Of a stretch of DNA of 64,000 bases, positions 56,593 through 64,000 are shown piece after piece (the first letter of the stretch is position 1; each line of letters starts with the position of its first letter). The translations under genes and the position numbers were made by a program. Under the pieces are notes generated by a model, which worked only from the letters and a program-made list of their open reading frames with translations, did not search any database and had not been told where the DNA came from. The stretch is from Leptospiraceae bacterium. GTDB taxonomy: Bacteria; Spirochaetota; Leptospiria; Leptospirales; Leptospiraceae. The stretch lies in contig JAKRSH010000034.1 in NCBI GenBank assembly GCA_022402465.1, positions 78,627 to 142,626 on the forward strand, in the 5' to 3' direction.

Positions 56593-58905
56593 TTAGCCAA
56601 GTAAATCAGCAAAGGTCTTAGATTTAAATACGTTTTTTCTAGCTTCTTTGTAGCTCTCAAATAGCTTTTTCATATCATCACTCAGCTTATCCTTAGCAAG
56701 ATTTGGTTCTATTTCTAATCCAATAGGACTTAGAATTTCAATTATATAATCTAAGGAGAGATTGTTTGCAGCCGTAATAGGAGTCCATGACCCAGACTCA
56801 GTTCTTGCAAGGATTGAATTCTTAGTAAATACATTCATAAATCGTTCAAACTCTGATTCTTCCGAATGACAATAGTAAATAAGATCTTTTTCATTCGTTT
56901 CGCCTTTTCCTTTCTGAAAATTAGAATATACTAGATATAGAATTTGGATTCCATTCCAGATTTGGTGCTTTTCCATTTCTACTTTATTCCTGTTCTTATA
57001 AGAAAGTGCAATTAGCTCGGAATGTTGCGTAAGATATGAAATTTCACATCCATAAAGAATGATAATTGTAGAAACATAAATTAAAAGAAGAGCAAGTGGA
57101 ATTGCAGCTAATGTTCCATAGATGGCAAATTTACCTGCAGAGAAAAATGAAACATAGTATTGAAATCCAATAATAAAGATTACTAAGGCAAGAGAGGTAA
57201 AAAGTGCTCCTACAGCTGCTGCCTTTGGTTGTACATATGTATATGGCATAATATTATAAACTAGGAAAAATATAAGCCATAAGACAAACAAAGGAAGAAA
57301 AAATTTTCCTAAGGCAGTCACTGCAATTCTCCAAAAAGGTGACTTCTCAAAAATTGCAAATTTTTCTAAGCTTCCCTCTTCGTTATTTAGGATGTGATAG
57401 TTCTGGCCTAAAATAAAAAATCTTTGCTCTTTTGTAGAATAATAAATATTATATAAGTCTTGGCTGGTAGGAGATTGAGCTTTCTTCCAAATTACACCAC
57501 CATCTAAAGTGTATCGGATATTTCCATCACTGCCAACCATAACACCTTTCTTTTCATCAATAAAGTCTATATCTGCAAAATCTACTTTCTTAAGACCAAT
57601 ATTTTTCTTATACCATGTCTTTCCCGCATCCTTGGAGGTTAAGATGGAACCAGCATCACCACAAATAAAAATTGACTCGTTGACTACTGAAATTCCATTT
57701 AAATTTTCCTTATCAATAGTATTCAATTTTGCTAATGGATTATACGGTCTCCAAGTTTTTCCTCGGTCGGTTGTGGAGTAGGCAGTGAATGATTCGCCTA
57801 TGATTAAATGTTCACCTGGAGATATTTCTGCTAAATTGTGAATATCTTCTTTAAGTTCATTGATATATGAAGGTGTCCAATTCTCACCACTATCATCAGT
57901 TCGTAGAATAAGTCCTGCTTTGCCTATGATGATTCCTTCATTTTCATTGAACATTTTAATTTTAGTGAATTTGGTCTTAAGCAGAATATTCAATTGTTTT
58001 CGTTGAAAATTTCTAGCTTGCCAGAACTTTCCACCATCTCTTGAAAAAATTAAAGCTCCAGTATCGGTTATGATAAATATATTTCTATCAAAGACTGCAA
58101 TATCCATAAATGCAGCCGTTCTTAGATCTTGTTTTGAAATTCTTTTTATTCTGTGTTGGATAGATACAATTTCATTTTCGCTAAGAACTCTGTTTCTCTC
58201 TGGATCAAAAATTGTAGGTTCTTTCTGAAAATCATAATCAATTTTATCGAGAATATTGGAATAGGTCCAATTTTTATTTTTCAATTTTTTAAGTAATACG
58301 TGTTTGTCGCCAACTATATATTCTGTATTTTCACCTATGTAAATATTTAAAAGACTAGGTGCTGAGAATTCATTCAAAAGAGATTGACCTGTAGAAAGTC
58401 CTATCGTCAGAAGCAAGGGACCAAAGACAACAACCATTATAAACTCTGCAACCTTTTGAATAAATGGACGCTTTCTATTTATATGCCATATTTTATTAAT
58501 TGCATCTTCTAAATTACGAAGGACAGAAGTTGTAGAAAAGAGAACAAATAAAAAACCTATTCCTGTTAGGGCTGCAGTATTATTCAATAACTCATAAATT
58601 ATCTTGAAGTAGGCAGAGACATCCATAGGAATTCCATGTTTACGGATGTATTCCTTAGCAAGTTCTTCATAGTCTTTGATATTTATAAAGTTGGCGGCTA
58701 ACAAGAGTCCAACGATTAATGTTGGAATTGCGCTTACAACAATAGCATAGCTGATAGAAGCAGCACGAATGAGATCTTCATCCTTAGTAAATCGATCTGT
58801 AGCGGAGAAAATGAGTTGAATAAATTTTTTGACAAAGCGAATGAGTTTGTTTCCTGATTCATTTTCCCAAATGGAATTCCAAATTTTTGATAGTTTTTCT
58901 TTCAT
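56593..58905 (-). CDS. YihY/BrkB membrane protein with inserted YCF48/BNR-like propeller
   Basis: A 770-residue protein, about twice the usual YihY length. The N-terminal helices (ISYAIVVSAIPTLIVGLLLA, then FVLFSTTSVLRNLEDAINKI and NRKRPF) and the C-terminal ones (LPLFVLWLIFFLVYNIMPYT, VFIIGFQYYVSFFSAGKFAI) match the YihY/BrkB family. Between them, at about residues 190-540, is a long extracytoplasmic insert with BNR/YCF48-like repeats: SRDGGKFWQARNF, TDDSGENWTPSYI, TDRGKTWRPYN, SKDAGKTWYKKN and TLDGGVIWKK. Such sialidase/Ycf48 repeats form beta-propellers. The function of YihY is unsettled; the insert suggests ligand or partner binding outside the membrane. Confidence 0.85.
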   Translation of the reverse strand: MKEKLSKIWNSIWENESGNKLIRFVKKFIQLIFSATDRFTKDEDLIRAASISYAIVVSAIPTLIVGLLLAANFINIKDYEELAKEYIRKHGIPMDVSAYFKIIYELLNNTAALTGIGFLFVLFSTTSVLRNLEDAINKIWHINRKRPFIQKVAEFIMVVVFGPLLLTIGLSTGQSLLNEFSAPSLLNIYIGENTEYIVGDKHVLLKKLKNKNWTYSNILDKIDYDFQKEPTIFDPERNRVLSENEIVSIQHRIKRISKQDLRTAAFMDIAVFDRNIFIITDTGALIFSRDGGKFWQARNFQRKQLNILLKTKFTKIKMFNENEGIIIGKAGLILRTDDSGENWTPSYINELKEDIHNLAEISPGEHLIIGESFTAYSTTDRGKTWRPYNPLAKLNTIDKENLNGISVVNESIFICGDAGSILTSKDAGKTWYKKNIGLKKVDFADIDFIDEKKGVMVGSDGNIRYTLDGGVIWKKAQSPTSQDLYNIYYSTKEQRFFILGQNYHILNNEEGSLEKFAIFEKSPFWRIAVTALGKFFLPLFVLWLIFFLVYNIMPYTYVQPKAAAVGALFTSLALVIFIIGFQYYVSFFSAGKFAIYGTLAAIPLALLLIYVSTIIILYGCEISYLTQHSELIALSYKNRNKVEMEKHQIWNGIQILYLVYSNFQKGKGETNEKDLIYYCHSEESEFERFMNVFTKNSILARTESGSWTPITAANNLSLDYIIEILSPIGLEIEPNLAKDKLSDDMKKLFESYKEARKNVFKSKTFADLLG

Positions 58906-58931
58906 ACAAGGATGTGGATAAAAATAAAAAA

Positions 58932-58964
58932 CAACCCCAAAATTGTCAAAACATTTTGGGGTTG
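58932..58964 (-). terminator. Terminator of the coaE/SPOR transcript
   Basis: A perfect 12-base stem, CAACCCCAAAAT at 58932-58943 and its complement at 58953-58964, around a 9-base loop. On the minus strand it is followed by TGTTTTTTATTTTTAT. It sits between the SPOR gene stop (58983) and the YihY start (58905). Confidence 0.9.
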
Positions 58965-58982
58965 GAAGGTTTAGCTAGAAAA

Positions 58983-59780
58983 TTAAGAGTTTTTTACGAT
59001 GATTGCTGATTTTCGAATAGAAGAATCCAATTTTAGTATTGAGATAAGTTTTCTCAATTGATCCTTATCATTATCTGCTCCTAATCGAACTAGATAGTTC
59101 TTACCACTTTTCTTGACATAAGCTTTTACTTTTAAGCGAGGATTCTCTAAGTTGATTTTCTTTGCATAAGTTTCTGCAACTGACTTATCTGTAAAGGCTG
59201 CAACTTGTATGGTATAGATTCCAGTTTGACCAGAAATAAGTGTGTTAGATTTCTTAGCAGTTTTCTTTGAAAGAGAAGAGAGCGATTTTGAATCTTGGCT
59301 ATGAAGCATCTCTTGTCTTTTTGTATTTTCAGAAGGTACATTTTGTTCTGATTTGCTAGATTGTAGATCAACGATTGTAGAGTTATTGGCTGTAGCAAGT
59401 AGGGAACTAGGTGCTTTATTCGAAAGCTTTATTTCTTCAGCTGGTTCTCCATTTTCCTGACTTGGATTGGACGGTAAGGCAGAGTCTGTTATTAAAGAAT
59501 CTTTTCCAAGCTTAGATTCATTTGAAGAAATATTAGCTACTGTTTCATTTGATTCAGGAACTGCATTTGGATCGTAAGCTTCCTTTTCATTTTTTACTTC
59601 TCCACTTGCCTCAGAGATTTGATTTTCATTAGCAATTTGGCTTTTAGCAATTTTTGTATTCCCTCTGCCAACGGAGACACCGAGGAAGAAGAAGGAAAAT
59701 AAAAGTCCAAGCAATAGTAAGGACAAAAGTCCAATTCGATTCTTATCTAGATTGATTACGTAAAAAATTTTCTCTCTCAT
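58983..59780 (-). CDS. SPOR-domain membrane protein
   Basis: A 265-residue protein with an N-terminal transmembrane helix (RIGLLSLLLLGLLFSFFFLG), a long Ser/Asn/Glu-rich periplasmic linker (residues 40-180) and a C-terminal SPOR domain (YTIQVAAFTDKSVAETYAKK, KAYVKKSGKNYLVRLGADND, KDQLRKLISILKL). SPOR domains bind denuded glycans of septal peptidoglycan, so a division-associated role is likely. It overlaps the end of coaE by 38 bases; TTG codons further down the frame are alternative starts but would cut into the membrane helix. RBS is not obvious. Confidence 0.88.
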   Translation of the reverse strand: MREKIFYVINLDKNRIGLLSLLLLGLLFSFFFLGVSVGRGNTKIAKSQIANENQISEASGEVKNEKEAYDPNAVPESNETVANISSNESKLGKDSLITDSALPSNPSQENGEPAEEIKLSNKAPSSLLATANNSTIVDLQSSKSEQNVPSENTKRQEMLHSQDSKSLSSLSKKTAKKSNTLISGQTGIYTIQVAAFTDKSVAETYAKKINLENPRLKVKAYVKKSGKNYLVRLGADNDKDQLRKLISILKLDSSIRKSAIIVKNS

Positions 59781-60402
59781 GACTCACCTTTGTTCTGTTC
59801 TTTATATCCTGGAAAATCGCATAAACGGATTTTTCTAAGTCTTCCTTACTAGTATCGTTCCTAATCAAGTAATCCGAAAGAGTCTTTTTTTCTTCAATAT
59901 CCATCTGCGCAGCAACTCTTGCATCAAAATCCACTCGGGGAATTCCACCTCTTTCTTTCACTCTTAGCCAAGCCTTCTCTACAGGTAGATAGACACAGAC
60001 TGTGAAATCGCAGATTGCATTCCCTTGGGTCTCAAACAATAGTGGCACTTCCCAAGCAACAACAGAACCTTCTGGTACATGAGTAAGTTCTTCGAGGAAC
60101 TTCTCCCGAACGAGAGGGTGGAGTAGATTGTTCAGAGCATTTTTTTTCTTTATATCGTTAAATGCTTGTTTCGCGATGGAAGCCCGGTCAGCGACCTCTG
60201 CATCAGGAAAACTTTCCAATCCAAAGATATCCTGGAGTTCTTTTCGAACAGGGGAATCTGCATCGGTAAATCTCTTTGCTATTGCATCTGCATCAATTCG
60301 AACCGCACCCAAGGATTCAAAGATTTTCGAGACAGTAGATTTACCCGAGCCAAGTCCACCTGTGATTCCTACTAAGATAGAATTTCCAGGATGTTTCTCC
60401 AC
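59743..60402 (-). CDS. coaE: Dephospho-CoA kinase
   Basis: A 219-residue P-loop kinase. Motifs: VGITGGLGSGKSTVSKIFES (Walker A), VRIDADAIAKRF (substrate Asp), a lid region VKERGGIPRVDFDARVAAQM, and SDYLIRNDTSKEDLEKSVYA near the end. It phosphorylates dephospho-CoA in the last step of CoA biosynthesis. The family's conserved HP is present as LLHPLVREKF. The gene overlaps the start of the SPOR gene by 38 bases; the two probably share a message. Confidence 0.95.
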   Translation of the reverse strand: MEKHPGNSILVGITGGLGSGKSTVSKIFESLGAVRIDADAIAKRFTDADSPVRKELQDIFGLESFPDAEVADRASIAKQAFNDIKKKNALNNLLHPLVREKFLEELTHVPEGSVVAWEVPLLFETQGNAICDFTVCVYLPVEKAWLRVKERGGIPRVDFDARVAAQMDIEEKKTLSDYLIRNDTSKEDLEKSVYAIFQDIKNRTKVSHERENFLRNQSR

Positions 60403-60455
60403 AAGATGAAGTGGAATTTAGTATAGGTTTTAGTACAAGATTTTTTTGTAAGGAA

Positions 60456-61325
60456 TCAAAAAAAATCGCTGCCTAGCATTAGGCTTCCTACGGCCAAGAG
60501 AAAGAGTGCAAAAATAGTTCGCATACTTTCCTTGGAGAGTTTATGCGCTGATTTTGCTCCCAAATAGGCAAAGGGAAAGCTGGTCAGAATAATACCAGCA
60601 ACTGCCGGCAAATATACATAGCCTAAACTATAATTTGTTAGAGACACTTGATTCCATCCAATCCAAATGTAGGACAAACTGCCCGCTATCGCAATTGGAA
60701 ATCCCATAGCAGCCGAAGTTCCAATTGCCTTGTGGATGGGATATCGAAGTGAAAGCATATATGTTGAAGTGAAGACTCCACCTCCAACGCCTACTAAGGC
60801 AGAACTGAAGCCAATAAGGATACCGATGAAGTTGTGAAATAGAATAGGCAAACGTCTGATTTCAGATTCCGCTTGGTCAGCAAATTCCTCATTTGCAGCC
60901 TGTATGGATGATTTCTTCTTTCTACCTCCCACTAGCATTCTAAAGGAAAAAACAAAAATGAAAAAGATAAACACAAATTTTAATTCTCTAGATTTAAGAC
61001 TTCCTGCAAATGCTGCACCCCCTGCAGTTCCTAAAAGAACAGCGGGGATTAAATAAAAAAGCATTTGCTTATCGACTGCACCGCGTTTGGCGTGAGTAAG
61101 CAAAGAAGAAAAGGACGTAAAGAGAATGCAGGTAAGTGAGGTTCCTAGTGCAGTATGGTAGATGATATCTCTTGGGAAGCCAAGTTGATAGAAAGAAAAT
61201 GTCAAAATGGGAACCATGATAATTCCGCCGCCCACACCGAATAAACCAGCGAGTAGCCCAACAGCAATGCCGGAAATTGCGTAATAGATTAAATATTCCA
61301 CATGGAAATCTTGCATGAGATACAA
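60456..61325 (-). CDS. TauE/SafE-family membrane permease
   Basis: A 289-residue protein with eight or so transmembrane helices in two repeats, each starting with a Gly-rich signature: GLLAGLFGVGGGIIMVPILT and IGFSSALVGVGGGVFTSTYM. This matches TauE/SafE/TSUP permeases, which move sulfite, sulfonates, thiosulfate or similar anions. A cytoplasmic loop of about 30 residues with basic character (GGRKKKSSIQAANEE) separates the halves. ATG at 61316 is an alternative start. The substrate is not known. Confidence 0.92.
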   Translation of the reverse strand: MYLMQDFHVEYLIYYAISGIAVGLLAGLFGVGGGIIMVPILTFSFYQLGFPRDIIYHTALGTSLTCILFTSFSSLLTHAKRGAVDKQMLFYLIPAVLLGTAGGAAFAGSLKSRELKFVFIFFIFVFSFRMLVGGRKKKSSIQAANEEFADQAESEIRRLPILFHNFIGILIGFSSALVGVGGGVFTSTYMLSLRYPIHKAIGTSAAMGFPIAIAGSLSYIWIGWNQVSLTNYSLGYVYLPAVAGIILTSFPFAYLGAKSAHKLSKESMRTIFALFLLAVGSLMLGSDFF

Positions 61326-61492
61326 TATTATGGCAAGACAATCTTTACGAAAACCTTCAGTACGAATTTTTTTTAATTAATATTTTTATTTTTATCATAG
61401 ATAAAATATTGAAACAGGTAAAAATTGTCATCTTACTTGAGAAAGAAATAATTTCTAAAATTTTTTCTATTCCAAAACAATATAGGATATGT

Positions 61493-62410
61493 ATGAAAAG
61501 AAAATTAATGAAACTCTACATTTTAGCTTGTATCGTCATTTTGAGTAGCTTGGACAATTTGTTCGCTCAAGATTCGAAGGTTCAATATACGCCTGAGCAA
61601 GCTAATTGGGAAACATTCCAAACAAAACCATTTGCAGGGAATGCTAATACTGCTCATGATCCCGATGGTGTTGGATGGATTAAGCCTAGCACATGGGAAG
61701 CTGCTAAGTGGGATGGAAAAGTCTACAATCCATCCAAGATGACTAAAGCACAATTTGCTTCTGCTATCTGCCCAACAGTTGACACCGTTAGAGGGATTCG
61801 GGAAGTTTTTTATAAGGTCAAGCCTTTTTCAGATAATAAGAATCCAACGAAAGCTGAAATAGATGAGTGGCATAGAATCGCTATCAACCACATACGAGCA
61901 CTCGTTGGATACTCAACTATTGATCGTCAGGTGAAAAAAGATCATTGTATGTCTGCAAGAGCTCTTTGGGGCGATCAAAGAAAATTTACGAATATGTGGG
62001 ATAAAAAATATCCTGGCAAATTAGGTTCAGCGGCGGGTCCCTGTCTTGGTTCCAAAAATGCTCATTGTGGTGCAAGTTTTCTTCCCAGTTTAAAAGACCA
62101 AGCTGTTTATCTCCCGAGTGGGCATCCAGGTTGTAAAGCTCAAGCAGGAGCAGAAGGTGTCTTCAGTGGTCCCAAGTCTAGTATTCCCTGGTCAATCAAA
62201 TGGTCTCGAGCTTTCTGCAATACTCTTAAAGCGGAAGGATTTTGGGGAGGTCACGTTGGACCATGGTTTCATAGAGAGAAATTTGGTTTTAGTTTCTGGG
62301 ATAATGATCCTTCAAATAACAATAATAATGCGATACTGCGTGCAAAGTGGACAGGAAGCTTAAAGTCGAATTCTTATTGTAATTCATCCAAGTCAACGTG
62401 TAAACCTTGA
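61493..62410 (+). CDS. Exported Cys-containing protein of unknown function
   Basis: The ATG at 61493 gives 305 residues with a signal peptide ending near LDNLFAQDSKVQ; an ATG at 61508 is an alternative, and upstream in-frame starts lack a signal context. The mature protein has about ten cysteines (CPTV, DHCMSARALW, GPCLGSKNAHC, PGCKAQ, AFCNTL, YCNSSKSTC), several Trp, and a segment EIDEWHRIAINHIRALVGYS that faintly resembles a CAP-type start. The rest (WSRAFCNTLKAEGFWGG, GPWFHREKFG) does not match a family I know. Probably a disulfide-bonded secreted or outer-surface protein. Confidence 0.6.
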   Translation: MKRKLMKLYILACIVILSSLDNLFAQDSKVQYTPEQANWETFQTKPFAGNANTAHDPDGVGWIKPSTWEAAKWDGKVYNPSKMTKAQFASAICPTVDTVRGIREVFYKVKPFSDNKNPTKAEIDEWHRIAINHIRALVGYSTIDRQVKKDHCMSARALWGDQRKFTNMWDKKYPGKLGSAAGPCLGSKNAHCGASFLPSLKDQAVYLPSGHPGCKAQAGAEGVFSGPKSSIPWSIKWSRAFCNTLKAEGFWGGHVGPWFHREKFGFSFWDNDPSNNNNNAILRAKWTGSLKSNSYCNSSKSTCKP

Positions 62411-62480
62411 GAGATAAAGTTATAAACGACTCTCTAGACGAGATTGTATAAAATGTAAGAATTAGATATTATTGTAAACA

Positions 62481-63494
62481 ATGGATACGCACTTAAAAGT
62501 TTTGTTAAAATTAATATTGAAATCTAAAATAATACTATTTTCTGTTCTTTTTTTCATAAGTTGCATTTCTTCATTTGCAAATCGGAAATTCCCAGGCGCA
62601 GAAGAAACAACAACTATTTATCCAATACAAATAGAAAATATTACTGAATCAATAAATTTCATTCAAATAAAATGGAAAAATAAAATTCATCAAAGAATCG
62701 TAGAAAAATTTTCTTCTAATTATAATAATGAACTAACTGAAGAAGTGAATTTTTCTTATTCTTGCATCCCTAAAAATAACCTTAAAGAAATTTATTATGT
62801 TTTGAATTTTCCTAGTCAAAAATGTTCTAATTCTGAAAATTTACAACCAATCCAAAATTTAAAAACACTAGTGCTAGGTAACTCAATTTACGTAAATGGC
62901 TTTAATTTAATATTAGATATTCCAATGGAAAAATTTCCTCTTCAAGCTTCTATAGCTGAATATAATTTCAAGCATGAAGTTACTAGAGAAAAAATAGCTA
63001 AAGTATTGTTAAGCACTTCTTATGATAGAATTTATTTAGTTTCAGAATCCAAAAGAAAGATAGTATTTAAATTGAAACATTTTTCGGACAATGGAAATGA
63101 ATATGCAGTATTTAAAAATGAGGAATGGCATACTTCTGATGATTATTGGATTGAAGATAGTATTTCATTAAATTTCAAAAAAGTAAATATTCAAAATTCA
63201 ATAATTGTAGTATTTAAAGAAAATTATTATTCAGAAAAAAATAATCTAGAAAATAAAAATTTAAATTTATTTATAATCGAATCGAATAGTTATCAATTCA
63301 ATCAAAATTTATTGGTTAGTAGTTATAGCGTAAGTAAGAAATCTAAACTTGGATTTGGCAAGATATTATACCCAATAACCCTTCCCTTAGATATTATTTT
63401 ATTCCCATTTCAAGTATTATATTTTGGATATAATTATTATTATTTTATATTTTCTTGTTTTTTCGAAATTAGTTGTAAAACTTCGCTAGGGTAA
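62481..63494 (+). CDS. Exported or membrane-associated unknown protein, YceK-like C-terminus
   Basis: A 337-residue, very Asn/Ile/Lys-rich protein. An N-terminal hydrophobic segment (IILFSVLFFISCISSFAN) with Cys28 could be a lipoprotein signal. The C-terminal part LGFGKILYPITLPLDIILFP, followed by FQVLYFGYNYYYF, resembles the end of YceK-type inner-membrane lipoproteins ('yP.t...D.v.lP.q..y'). The middle 230 residues are beta-rich and unrecognised. Its base composition is noticeably more AT-rich than most genes in the window. The RBS is weak. Confidence 0.5.
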   Translation: MDTHLKVLLKLILKSKIILFSVLFFISCISSFANRKFPGAEETTTIYPIQIENITESINFIQIKWKNKIHQRIVEKFSSNYNNELTEEVNFSYSCIPKNNLKEIYYVLNFPSQKCSNSENLQPIQNLKTLVLGNSIYVNGFNLILDIPMEKFPLQASIAEYNFKHEVTREKIAKVLLSTSYDRIYLVSESKRKIVFKLKHFSDNGNEYAVFKNEEWHTSDDYWIEDSISLNFKKVNIQNSIIVVFKENYYSEKNNLENKNLNLFIIESNSYQFNQNLLVSSYSVSKKSKLGFGKILYPITLPLDIILFPFQVLYFGYNYYYFIFSCFFEISCKTSLG

Positions 63495-64000
63495 GGTTTT
63501 TGAGAATTAAATTCTCTTTTATAAGTCTGGTGAAAGAATTGTATGGAAGGTTGTAAGAGAATTTAAAATGATGAAACATGCAAATACCAATCCAAACCTG
63601 AGAGAGAATTTGGAAAAAATTTATGCAGATATTTTTTCAGTTAATTGAATTCTTGATGTAAACACCAAAAAGAAAATTCAGGTTGATCAAGACTTCTTTG
63701 GAATTATTTTTTAATTTATTTGAATAAAGTTAATTTTATCAAAGCAGTACATCTATAATTTGAGAACGATAGCTTTGAGGTAATTCATATTAATTAATTC
63801 CAAAGATTTCATTTAGTATAATATGATGAAGTCGCTTACGACACTATCTATAATATAACTTAGGAATATTTGGCTATAACTCCCAGCACAAGGAACCAGG
63901 AATTTGTATCAAGATTGAAAATATTGAAAGAGTTTAGTATAAAAATAGATACTGTATAAATTCTTTCGCAAAATGGAACTAACATCTCTTATATTAGCCA
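63495..64000. other. Gene-poor AT-rich interval at the window edge
   Basis: About 500 bases without a convincing gene. The only short frame worth noting is 26 codons from an ATG near 63569 (MMKHANTNPNLRENLEKIYA) ending in TGA; it has no family match and may be a scrap. No RNA gene or terminator was recognised. Confidence 0.45.

Noticed and set aside
63569..63649. 26-codon frame as a small protein gene
   Set aside because: No RBS, no signal sequence and no family; frames of this size are common by chance in AT-rich DNA.

Overview
The window is AT-rich DNA of a Leptospira-like spirochaete. The gene content supports this: a mitochondrial-type EF-G, orphan tRNA-Ile/tRNA-Ala genes with no rRNA beside them, many lipoproteins with short spirochaete-style lipoboxes, a Cys-rich small lipoprotein, a DUF1566 lipoprotein, paired cNMP-binding proteins and a PhaR-like regulator. 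No 16S rRNA lies in the window, so the genus is an inference. Most of the window is ordinary chromosomal housekeeping with scattered genes of unknown function. No phage, insertion sequence, CRISPR array or defence island was seen.

Layout. 1-6.3 kb: the end of a YHS-domain gene, a chemotaxis receptor, a DUF427 gene, then a stress/metal locus (AhpD-like, YceI, bufferin-like DUF2282). This is followed by decayed remnants of bufB (DUF692), probably bufC (DUF2063) and an alpha/beta-hydrolase/OsmC gene, and by an intact ECF sigma factor and zinc-finger anti-sigma pair facing them. 6.8-10.7 kb: tRNA-Ala, tRNA-Ile, YedK/HMCES, HemW, tRNA-Met, a BFN-family nuclease and a phasin-like protein. 10.8-19 kb: an MFS transporter, then a compact minus-strand run (LysM/M23-like, amidohydrolase, two cNMP-binding proteins, tRNA-Arg, prmC) and fusA. 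19-27.7 kb: a TrkH transporter and a tightly coupled plus-strand run (unknown membrane protein, UbiA-type phosphoribosyltransferase, thioredoxin-like protein, HExxH putative peptide hydroxylase, unknown protein), then a PhaR-like regulator and a HEAT-repeat protein. 27.7-34.6 kb: dnaE, gatB, a small membrane protein and aldehyde dehydrogenase, all on the minus strand.

34.7-43.4 kb: tRNA-Arg followed directly by a 5'-truncated MscS gene, small membrane proteins, an XRE/MmyB regulator, a multi-PAS hybrid histidine kinase, a RetSat-like oxidoreductase and a sterol-desaturase-family protein. 43.4-56.5 kb: envelope genes (LTA-synthase-like transferase, sugar dehydrogenase lipoprotein, GT39 glycosyltransferase, DUF1566 lipoprotein, a secreted hydrolase-like protein, penicillin acylase, metallo-beta-lactamase fold protein). 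56.6-63.5 kb: a YihY/BrkB protein carrying a large beta-propeller-like insert, a SPOR protein, coaE, TauE/SafE and two exported proteins of unknown function.

The most interesting points are the eroded bufferin locus that keeps its sigma/anti-sigma pair, the HExxH putative peptide hydroxylase inside a prenyl-phosphate/thioredoxin operon with no obvious RiPP precursor, and the YihY-propeller fusion. All family calls come from reading motifs by eye; no searches were run.
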